Assembly (NCBI RefSeq): GCF_902167145.1
Contig: NC_050104.1
Span: forward strand, 14,344,001-14,408,000
Source: Zea mays
Taxonomy: Eukaryota; Streptophyta; Magnoliopsida; Poales; Poaceae
Direction: 5' to 3'
DNA: 64,000 nucleotides
Under the pieces are notes generated by a model. The model was not told the origin of the DNA, made no database searches, and saw nothing but the letters and a program-made list of their open reading frames with translations. Positions 52,686 through 61,665 of this stretch are shown piece after piece. Every line of letters starts with the position of its first letter. The first letter of the stretch is position 1. The position numbers and the translations under genes are program-made.

Positions 52686-55600
52686 TTATATCTTCAGTTC
52701 AGTGAGCTGTGATCGAGTTCCAACCATACCAGCCTCCAGGATGTCTTCGTCGAACTTTGGGGGACTAGACGGCGTGCTGCTCGAGGGCGTGTGCGTGTCT
52801 GATAGGAACACATCCGAGTTGTTGTCAGACCATTCTGCGGCGGTGGCGGCGGCATCAGCATCACCAGCTTCTGCATCTCGGGGGATTTCTGGATTGGGTT
52901 CGACTTTGGTGTCATCCACTTCGTGTTCCTCCTGTGCAGATGTATCATTGGAGAGTTGACCTCCTTGAAAGTTCGGTCCAGAACCAGAAGCCTCAGGTTC
53001 TGGAGAAGAATGCACACTGGCAAGAGAAGAATGGTTTTCAGCAGGTTCTATGTGATGAATCTGGACAGTTCTGCTGCTGTTTCCAGCTGATGCGCTGCTG
53101 GTTCCTGTTTCCTCTAGAGGTATTTTTTCGAAGCCATCGTGTTCTGTCTGTAATCCCTTCTGTTTTGAATCTTCGTTTGTGATGTGAACGCTTTTGCTTG
53201 ACCATTCCAGATGGCTGAAGGCATCACCAACCTTGGAAAGGCTTTCTTTCTCCTCGCTAGATAACCCTGATTTGTGAACTGCTGTGCCTATTTCCATATC
53301 AGAAAATATAACCTACAATTATCAGGAAAACATTATGTGTAAGTAACTGTATACAAAGGTGAAATGGCACAGGCAATTTAACACAATAAAATGCAAAAAT
53401 TATCCAATTACCTCAACTCTGAAGTCCACAGGAAACCGGTGTTTTGTGTCCCACAGAATATCAATCTCGTTCCTATCAAGTACCAACAAGTTGTCTTCAA
53501 TAAAAGCTGTGCTAAACATGGCTCTGAACATCATAACTTCATGTTCAAAGTCCTCATCCAGACTAACACACTCAATCACAATGTCTCCTTGAACAGGACA
53601 ATGAACATTAACCTTGATTATCTCACAGTCTTCCTGAATTTGCAAATGAGAACAGTTTAATATGCAAACAAGCTTGAAGATATCTTAAGATACCCAATAA
53701 ACACATTTAAATCAAATATACACCTACTGTACCAAATGGAAATGAAAAAGGAAATGGGAACCTGATATAAATAAAATAAACAATGAAGGTTAAGTGCTTT
53801 GAAGTTTGGACTTATTCATAATCTACTAGAAAATGGATTGAATTCAACCTGTAAGCTTGTAGGTATATTTCAAATAGATCAGTACAATTTTTAAATATTG
53901 AACCACTGAAATATCACAGACATACAGTAAGACACCAATCCGATAATGACAAAAATTATACCTGTGTATAGAGCTGGACAAAATCACTTGTCTTTGGGGT
54001 CAAAAAGAGAAGTTTAGTACCCCTGTCATTAGGTGCAAGGGGATCTAGGCCATAAATGCGGAATATTGGTCTACATCCCCCTTGCCCATCAAAATTTGGC
54101 ACCTTCCTGATTATTATACAGTTCAGATTCAGCATTCTGTCAACAGGAGGCCATGATTCTAGTGATTTGTGCCGTTTTGACACATACTTCAAATATCTCA
54201 GCTGAGAAGGCACTGGGTCCAGTGGTGAAAAAAACTCAGCTAACCCATCAGGTGCCTGTTTGCAGACTGCCTCCAGAGCTTTCCTCTCATCATTATACCT
54301 TTTGAGGTAAACCAATAAGGCTGCCAATGCAAAAGCAAGAATTGGCCATCCACCATGTTCTGCATGTATTAGCAGAAAGTTGTCCTGGCTTAATGAGAGC
54401 CAGCTTTCACTCGATCTCAGAAAATGGTGAATCATCTCCATGGTGAGCAAGGGGCACCCTTCATAGTTACGTGGGTAACCCATCACAGACATGTCATAGT
54501 ATGAGAAAATGCTGGCAATTTGATTGTCCTTCTTGCTTCCCTCAAAGTTGAATACCATGAATGAGTCGATAGAGTGGCGGCCAAGTAGCTGTTTTAAAAT
54601 TCCTCCAATGTATGGCATTAGCTCGTCTTCTTCCAACAAATCCGTGGAGTAACAGTGGTCAAATACTGTAAAGTAAGGAAGCAATCAAATCGGCATCAGA
54701 AACAGAGAGCATTTTTTAATTAGAAACTAGAGTTATAAACAATGTACAAAGCATGCCAGTTGAATGTTTCCATAAGCATGTTTGGAACAAAGTTCCCTTC
54801 AATTTGAAGTGTCCTTGACTCCAATAATATGAATGCATACGTAGGAAAGAAAATGTAGTAGCCTAGTGGGTACTACCGAAGGTACACAAGTTGATGTCAA
54901 ATGGGGAAACAAATTTTGTGTGTGTGTGGGGTGGGGGGGGGGGGGGATTTAGTTAGAATCACTAACAGTAACAAAGGCTTTTAGTTCCAAGCAAATTGGG
55001 GTAGACTAGAGTTACTTCAGGCACATGGATGGTTGTTTTCCTTGCACTCCTACTCAAGGCTAAATATTTGGGTATATTACATATCCTTTCAAGTCTCCTT
55101 TTACTACCTCTTTTTATATCAACTTCGGACTTTCCTTGTCTCTCTTCCCATTGCTATCACGTCTTATGATCCTACTACATGTCTCTAGAGGTCTTTGTTA
55201 GACATGTCCAAATCATCTCAACCGATGTTATACAAGTTTTTTATTCAATTGGTGCTACCCATAGCATGTCACGTATATCATCATTCCGGACTCGACCCTT
55301 ATTATATGGCTATAAATCCAATACAATGTATGTATTTTCTCAACAATTACCTGCTAAACATGTCTTTTCGTAAGCCAACATTATGCACCATACAACATAG
55401 CAAGTCTAATCGTCGTCTTATAAAACCTGCCTTTAGCTTCTGCTCTGGTACCCTCTTATCACATAGAACGTCATATGCTTGATGCTACTTCATCCACCCT
55501 ACTTTGATTCCATGGCTAACATCTTCATCAATATTTTCGTCTCTCTGTAGCGTTGATCCAAAATACCGAAAGTATCCTTACTAGGCACTACTTGACCTTC

Positions 55601-58593
55601 CAAACTAACATCTCATTCCTCATGTGTAGTAGAGCCGACACCACATCTCATATATTTGGTTTTAGTTCTACTGAGTCTAAAACCTTTGGAACTCAAGAGT
55701 CTCCAACCACAACTCTATTTTCCTATTTAATCATGTCCGACTTTCTTCAACTAGCACTACATCGTCCGCAAAAAAAGCATGCACAAAGGGATATCCCCTT
55801 GTATGTCCTTTGTGACCTCATCCATCACAAAGAGACAGGGGTTCAAAACTGATCCTTAATATAGTCCTATTAAAATCGGAAAGTCGTTCGTGTCTCCATC
55901 ACTTATTCGAACACTAGTCGCAAGATTGTTGTACATGTATTTAATGAGTCTAACGTACTTCGTTAGAACTTTATGTTTGTCCAAAGACCACCACGTAACA
56001 TTCATTGGTATTTTGTCATAAGCCTTATCCAAGTCAATGAAAACCATGTGTAAATCCTCTTCTGCTCCCTATATTGCTCCATCACTTGTCTTATTAAGAA
56101 ACTGACTTTCATGGTTCACCTTACGGGTATGAAACCAAATTGGTGCATAGAGATCATTGATATTTCTCTCAAACCATGCTCGATAACTCTCTCTCGTATC
56201 TTCATAGTATGGCTTACCAACTTAGTTCTCCAGTAATTAGTCCAACTTTGAATATCTCTCTTATTCTTGTAGATTGGTATCAATATACTTCTCTTCCACT
56301 AGTTAGGCATCTTTTTTGACCGGAAGATATGGTTGGATAACTTGGTTAGGCATAGGGCATGTTTGGGACAACTTTTTTCTGAAGACCTTTTTTGAGAATT
56401 TGAATTCCTGGATAATCTAGCTGTTACGAGAATCTAGATATCACGGGGCTTGCGTGCGGAAGATGAAGGGGATTTATCCTGCCGCGACGACTCGGCGAAT
56501 TATACATTCACGTTGATTTGGACGATTCTCACAGAAGCAGACCGAGAAACAAACATTTGACTACTAGAAGATGATTCTGACGACCAAAATCTGACCAAAA
56601 GCCGAAACAAACAGGCCCACTATGGCTATGTCCCCGATGCATCTCCATGCCTCAAATGGGATACCATCAGGGCCCATCGTCGTACCTGTTTCATCCTTTT
56701 CAATGCTTCTCTAACCTCAGATTCTTGGATCCTACACATAAAGCGCCTATTGGTGTCATCAAAAGGGCCATTCAACTGAAAGGTTGCGTCCTTAATCTCC
56801 CCATTGAATAATTTGTCAAAATATTCTCGCCATCTATGTCTGATCTCATACTCCTTCACTAAGAGATGCTCTGTTTTATTCTTAATGCATTTAACTTGGT
56901 TGAAGTCTCTTATCTTCCTCTCACGAACCCTAGCCATCCTATATATATCATTCTCTCCTTCCTTCGTACTCAACCATTTGCCACACTTACAGCTTACTTT
57001 ACAGTCTTCTTTGCTAACTTGTACTTCTCTACGTTGTACATACTCATGTCATGGTACAAAAACAAGGGCGGACCCAAGTAGGGTCGAGTGAGGGCACATG
57101 CCCTGCTCATTTCTTTGTTCTAAGTACTAGAGTCTAGATTTTCACCATGAGGTCCCCTGCTCAGTCCAATTTAAATGCCCCTGCTCTGGTATTTTGGTGT
57201 TCGTCCTTACAAGTATGCCCTCAGTCATATTTTGTCTTGGGTCCACCCCTAGGTACAAATGTCTACGACATCATTTATTATCCTTAATATCCCTTTAGAC
57301 TTTCTCGTTCCACCATCGACTATCTTTAGCTTCGACTTCACTCTTTTTGGTTGCTCCACGCACCTTTGAGACCACCTTCTGAATGCAGGTTGTCATCTTC
57401 TTCCATATGTTGTTTGTGTCATCTTGATCCTTCCAAGTGCCATCTTTGACAGCTCTTTCCTTGAAGACTTTTGATGTCTCTCATTTCAGTTTCCACCACT
57501 TTGTTCTCGTAATCTTGGCTTGTTTATCACTGCGGGCACGCACCTGAAAACGAAAGACTGCCACCACAAGCTTATGTTGAGAGACAACATACTCTTGAAG
57601 TACCACCTTGCTATCCAAGCAGGTACCTTGCAATCCAAGCATACTCGTTTATCCTCTCCTCTTGTGAGGATAAAGTCAAATTGATTATAGTTTTGTCACT
57701 ACTATAGGTCATTAAATCTGATTTTCTCGTTCTAAACTAAGTGTTGTCTATCAATAGGTCAAAAGCTACGCAATGTCCAAAACATTGAACATGAGATCTT
57801 CAAGCTTTGAAGATTGCCATTTCCCATATATGTATATATGAACAAATGTACATCTGATCGCATCCATTCTCCAATTGAAAAATCAGAAGATGCATCCCAT
57901 TCCATGCTCGAGGCATGAATAAATTAAATTTGTGTCATATTATATGCTAGATCCCCTTAACAGCGAGAAACAATAACACCACAATGGAAACAGTCGCTCT
58001 CCAAAACGAAGACGTGATACTTCATTATTATTATTTTTTGAAAAAAAAAAAGACACTGGCAACGTGATAGCCAACTACTACGCTGGGTCAATCCCGTGTC
58101 CCTATTTTGGTCAAGCTCATAATCTAGAAACAACTAAGGAATCGCCTTTCCGCACCCTTCGTGAAGTCAACACACAAACCCAACCCACCGGCACAAAGCC
58201 GCAAAGTCTGGGCAAAGCTATCCCACTCTGCAAGTGCAAGCAAATCTGCGCCTCGAGATCAACACGAACTCACCTTCCCTTTGTTTTCGTAATATAATTC
58301 ACCCCCTCCACCCCTCGAGAAATGGGGAGTAAAGCGAGAAGCGGCGCGTACGAGTGAGTCGTATGGGCAAGATTCTCGGTGCCGCGGGACGCGTTACTTC
58401 CAAGAAACCCCCGACGAACAGGTCCAACAAAGAAGCCCAGCGCGAGCGAGCAGGTTCGCACAAACGCACCCAGCTAAAATAGCAAGATTACCGAGTACTG
58501 GGCCAAGAAAGCGAACGCACCGAGGATGTTGCCGGAGATCTCGACGAGCCCATCGGGCGGCCGCCGGTAAAACAGCCGCCGGAACAGGGACAT
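52686..58593 (-). CDS. Class II formin-like protein, PTEN-C2 part only (four exons, no FH1/FH2)
   Basis: Exons 58593-58521, 54665-53962, 53633-53412 and 53312-52686 join in frame across GT/AG introns to about 541 codons. The N terminus MSLFRRLFYRRPPDGLVEI is typical of plant class II formins. Next comes a PTEN-like phosphatase domain (YEGCPLLTMEMIHHFLRSSESWL) and a C2 domain (VPNFDGQGGCRPIFRIYG, VMMFRAMFSTAFI, DRNEIDILW). In this family the PTEN-C2 part binds membranes and FH2 nucleates actin. The phosphatase loop reads HAEHGGWP, without Cys or a CX5R motif, so no catalysis is expected. Exon 4 is a low-complexity acidic linker ending in TAA. It could also be an exon with an unused donor (GTATGG at about 52722), but no FH2 follows, so the gene looks 3'-truncated. 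Intron 1 (3.9 kb) holds a LINE remnant. Confidence 0.85.
54931..54946. repeat. G-rich tract in formin intron 1
   Basis: GGGGTGGGGGGGGGGGGG following a (TG)n run at 54915-54928. Simple sequence only. Confidence 0.7.
56355..56618. mobile_element. Tourist-like MITE inside the RTE remnant (264 bp)
   Basis: Ends GGGCATGTTTGGGACA and, from the minus strand, GGGCCTGTTTGTTTCGG. RTE coding sequence stops at one side and resumes at the other, which proves the insertion. The 3-bp duplication is not clean. Confidence 0.72.
57066..57250. mobile_element. hAT-like MITE inside the RTE remnant (about 185 bp)
   Basis: Ends GGGCGGACCCAAG and, from the minus strand, AGGGGTGGACCCAAG form inverted repeats. GGTACAAA occurs just outside on both sides (57053-57060 and 57252-57259), compatible with an 8-bp duplication plus a few extra bases on the left. 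Family assignment is tentative. Confidence 0.6.
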
Positions 58594-59264
58594 CCGCCCG
58601 GCCGCCGACGCAGGAACCGGACAGAGAACGCGCCGCCCCGCCGGGTAGCCGAACCTTGTGGGGGAGGAGGAGTCGGGCAGGGAGGAGACGTTACGAGCAG
58701 TAGAGCCGGTGGTGGCGATATATCGGGGAGGAGGGACGGATGGAGGTGGTGCTGGTGGCAGCAAGGAGGGCAACTCCGCGCCGGTGGATTTGTTTTCTCG
58801 GAGGTTTTTGGTGGTTTGGACGTTTGGTTTGTTTAACGGGTCGTCGTAGGCGCGTGCGTGCGACCGCTGTAGCACGATCACGAGCCCCTGCGCGGCGACG
58901 AATGGTTCCATCGTGGAACGGGCCCGGGCTGGCTGCTTCCTACCCTTCTGAAAAAGAGAGAGCAAAAGTTGGAACCGTGTTTCAAAATTTGAACTTTGAT
59001 TGCATTTTATTATTCTTCTTTCATCTTAAATTCAAACACCTTCATTTATCTCCTTGTGTATTTTCATCGTTTTTTTCTTTTCTCCATTTTCTTCTTGTAT
59101 GATACTTATTAATAGTTATCTACTTTATCCTCCCGACTATAAAACTATATCAAGCCGTTCGGCTGTGATTTTTTTTTGTGCTGTCGCTACAGGTTGCTAC
59201 TTCTTTTGTGAGACGGTCTAATGTTCCGTAATTGTAGATGTAAGACAGCTAAAAGCATCTCTAA
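58594..59264 (-). promoter_or_regulatory. Upstream region of the formin-like gene
   Basis: GC-rich 58600-58960 on the coding side is open in the formin frame upstream of the chosen ATG, but no better start is supported. No clear TATA box at a normal distance. The distal part (58960-59260) is A/T rich with no feature recognised. Confidence 0.45.
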
Positions 59265-59393
59265 GGGCTAGTTTGGCAATCACAAAACCGGAGGGGATTG
59301 GAGGGGCTAAATTCCCCTTCTTATTCAAATTGAATAAGAAGGGGAATATAGCCACTCCAATCCTCTCCGGGTTTATAGTTTTCAAACTAGCCC
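59265..59393. mobile_element. Tourist-like MITE (129 bp), strong hairpin
   Basis: GGGCTAGTTTGGCAAT...TTTCAAACTAGCCC with TAA on both sides (59262-59264, 59394-59396). The inner parts are also complementary (GGATTGGAGGGGCTAAATTCCCCTTCTTATTCAA against its inverse), so the whole element folds on itself. Confidence 0.88.
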
Positions 59394-59396
59394 TAA

Positions 59397-59548
59397 TAGT
59401 TATGTAAATAACTCCCTAGATATAAATTTAAGAAGTTTTCGGGGGAAAAGCCTTGAAAAGCCTTCTCTAACAGTTATGTAAAATAGATCCTTAAATTTAT
59501 AAACTCACTACAAAACTCAATTTCATCCCTACATTTACTAACTCAAAT
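59397..59548. other. Short intergenic stretch
   Basis: A/T-rich sequence with nothing recognisable, between the MITE and the Copia fragment. Confidence 0.4.
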
Positions 59549-59787
59549 TCAAAGGGGGTTGCAAACTCTCTTTACGCTCATTTGATAAAGCTTAAAGCAA
59601 TGATGAGCATCATAGACTAATAGTATGCGAATAGACTCAAGTATAGTTATAAGAGCAAAAGTTTCCTCAAAATCCAAACACATGACTTGGGCATATACTA
59701 TTGCCACAAGTTTCGTCTTGTTTCTTGTCACCACCTCGAACTTGTCTTGTTTGTTGCGGAACACCCACTTAGTTCCCACAACATTTT
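59549..59787 (-). pseudogene. Isolated Copia (Sirevirus) reverse transcriptase fragment
   Basis: Minus-strand frame reads [33 protein letters not shown], the start of the Copia RT domain. It aligns collinearly with about 7850-8090 of the Sirevirus in this window (for example CCCACTT.GTTCCCACAACATTTT), with many substitutions. It ends exactly where a TGTCGGCG LTR end begins at 59788, so the rest was displaced by that insertion or lost. Confidence 0.85.
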
Positions 59788-60084
59788 TGTCGGCGTTTCG
59801 AGACCGGGGGGTCCCTAAGCCGACGAGTGAGTGTGCCGCGTGCCCCAGCCCAGATGGGTCGAGCGCGTGGGCGAGCGCGAAGGGGGGAAAGGAGCGAGGA
59901 GGCCGGAGTCCGGCGAGAGAGAGGTGGGAATCCCGCGGCCTTCGTGTTCATCCCGCGCCCAGGTCGGGTGCGCTTGCAGTAGGGGGTTACAAGCGTCCAC
60001 GCGGGTGAGGGAAGCGAGCGGCCCCAAGAGAGCGCCTGTCCCCGTCCTCGTCCCCGCGCGGCCAACCTTTTTTAAGAAGGCCCT
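59788..60084 (-). repeat. Inverted 297-bp terminal part of a Huck-type LTR
   Basis: The plus strand starts TGTCGGCGTTTCGAGACC and matches the reverse complement of the 3' end of the LTR at 61312-61605. It is an LTR terminus in minus orientation, cut at 60084 where the plus-oriented LTR begins. The last five bases (GCCCT) would be the left TSD copy of the plus element. Confidence 0.88.
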
Positions 60085-61605
60085 TGTCGGGGACCATAAT
60101 TAGGGGTACCCTCAAGACGCCTAATTCTCAGCTGGTAACCCCCATCAGCATAAAGCTGCAAAGGCCTGATGGGTACGATTAAGTCAGGGATCAGTCCACA
60201 CGAGTGACTCGATCACGCTTCACCCGAGCCTAGCCTCGGCCAAGGGCAGCCGACCTCGAGAGACTTCCATCTCGCCCGAGGCCCCCCTTTTTACGGCGGA
60301 CACATCACCGGCTCGCCCGAGGCCTTGGCTTCGCTCAGAAGCAACCCTGACTAAATCGCCACACCGACTGACCGAGTTGCAGGAGCATTTAACGCAAAGG
60401 TGGCCTGACACCTTTATCCTGACACGCCCCCCCCCCCCCCCGGCAGAGCCGACGTGACCGCCGTCACTCCACCGCTCCACTGACCAGTCTGACAGAAGGA
60501 CAGCGCCGCCTGCGCCACTCCGACTGCGGTGCCACTCGACAGAGTGAGTCTGACAGACAGTCAGGCCTTGCCAAAGGCGCCACGGCGAACTCCGCTCCGC
60601 CCGACCCCAGGGCTCGGACTCGGGCTAAGACCCGGAAGACGGCGAACTCCGCTCCGCCCGACCCCAGGGCTCGGACTCGGGCTAAGACCCGGAAGACGGC
60701 GAACTCCGCTCCGCCCGACCCCAGGGCTCGGACTCGGGCTAAGACCCGGAAGACGACGAAACTCCGCCTCGCCCGACCCCAGGGCTCGGACTCCGCCCTG
60801 GCCTCGGCCGAACGACCTCCGCCTCGCCCGACCCCATGGCTCGGACTCGGCCTCGGCAACAGAAGACAGACTCAACCTCGGCTTCGGAGGAGCCCCCACG
60901 TCACCCTGCCTAGGGCACAGACCCGCCACGTCAACAGGAAGTGCCATCATCGTCCTACCCCGAATCGACTCGGGTCACGGAGAACAAGACCGGCGTCCCA
61001 TCCGGCCAGCCCCGCCGGATGGGCAATGATGGCGCTCCACAAGCTCTGTGACGACAGCGGTCCCCAGCTCTCTTACGGAAGCAGGGCGACGTCAGCAAGG
61101 ACTCGACCGCTCCAACAGCTGTCCCTCCGCCAGGCTCCGTCGCACCTCCGACAGCCACGACATCACGCCAGCAAGGTGCCAAGACCTCTCCGGCTACCAC
61201 ATTGGCATGTACCTAGGGCGCTAGCTCTCTCTCCGCTAGACACGTAGCACTCTGCTACACCCCCCATTGTACACCTGGATCCTCTCCTTACGACTATAAA
61301 AGGGAGGACCAGGGCCTTCTTAGAAAAGGTTGGCCGCGCGGGACCGAGGACGGGACATGCGCTCTCTTGGGGCCGCTCGCTTCCCTCACCCGCGTGGACG
61401 CTTGTAACCCCCCTACTGCAAGCGCACCCGACCTGGGCGCGGGACGAACACGAAGGCCGCGGGACTTCCACCTCTCTCACGCTCGACTCCGGCCACCTCG
61501 CCTCTCCCCCCTTCGCGCTCGCCCACGCGCTCGACCCATCTGGGCTGGGGCACGCAGCACACTCACTCGTCGGCTTTGGGACCCCACTATCTCGAAACGC
61601 CGACA
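60085..61605 (+). repeat. 5' LTR of the Huck-like element (1521 bp)
   Basis: Very GC rich. It has a C17 run at 60427-60443, a tandem array at 60584-60850 and a TATA box CTATAAAAGGG at 61294-61304 about 300 bp from the LTR end. Confidence 0.88.
60584..60850 (+). repeat. 57-bp tandem repeat in the Huck-like LTR
   Basis: Three near-perfect 57-bp units (GGCGAACTCCGCTCCGCCC..GGGCTAAGACCCGGAAGAC) start at 60584, 60641 and 60698, followed by two shorter diverged units. The unit length is a multiple of three, so both strands give repetitive spurious ORFs. Confidence 0.9.
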
Positions 61606-61620
61606 GTTGGCGCGCCGGGT
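61606..61620 (+). promoter_or_regulatory. Primer binding site of the Huck-like element
   Basis: GTTGGCGCGCCGGGT directly after the LTR end, a TGGCGC-type tRNA primer site common in plant Gypsy elements. Confidence 0.8.
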
Positions 61621-61665
61621 AGGGGCCTGCTGCGTGCTGACGAACAGCTCCCCGTCAAGCTCCAG

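Larger units (their letters stand above)
54965..57780 (-). mobile_element. Decayed RTE-type LINE in formin intron 1
   Basis: Minus-strand remnants: endonuclease end (near 57600-57700, a DFILTRREDK-like piece), the linker/RT start KTEHLLVKEYEIRHRWREYFDKLFNGE (56810-56900), an RT fragment MVFIDLDKAYDKIPMNV (56047-55990), and the 3' end CCAATTTGCTTGGAACTAAAAGCC (about 54973-55000), which matches the usual 3' terminus of plant RTE LINEs. Many stops and frameshifts are present and the RT catalytic block is not readable, so it is a dead copy. It has the same orientation as the formin gene and is spliced out with the intron. Confidence 0.8.

Noticed and set aside
58594..58965. Upstream extension of the formin N terminus to 58965
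   Set aside because: The extra 120 codons are low complexity and unlike formins. The ATG at 58593 gives the typical SLFRRLFYRRPPDG start.
60464..61029. ORFs of 129-166 codons in the Huck-like LTR
   Set aside because: They come from a 57-bp repeat, a multiple of three, on both strands. Repeat arithmetic, not coding.
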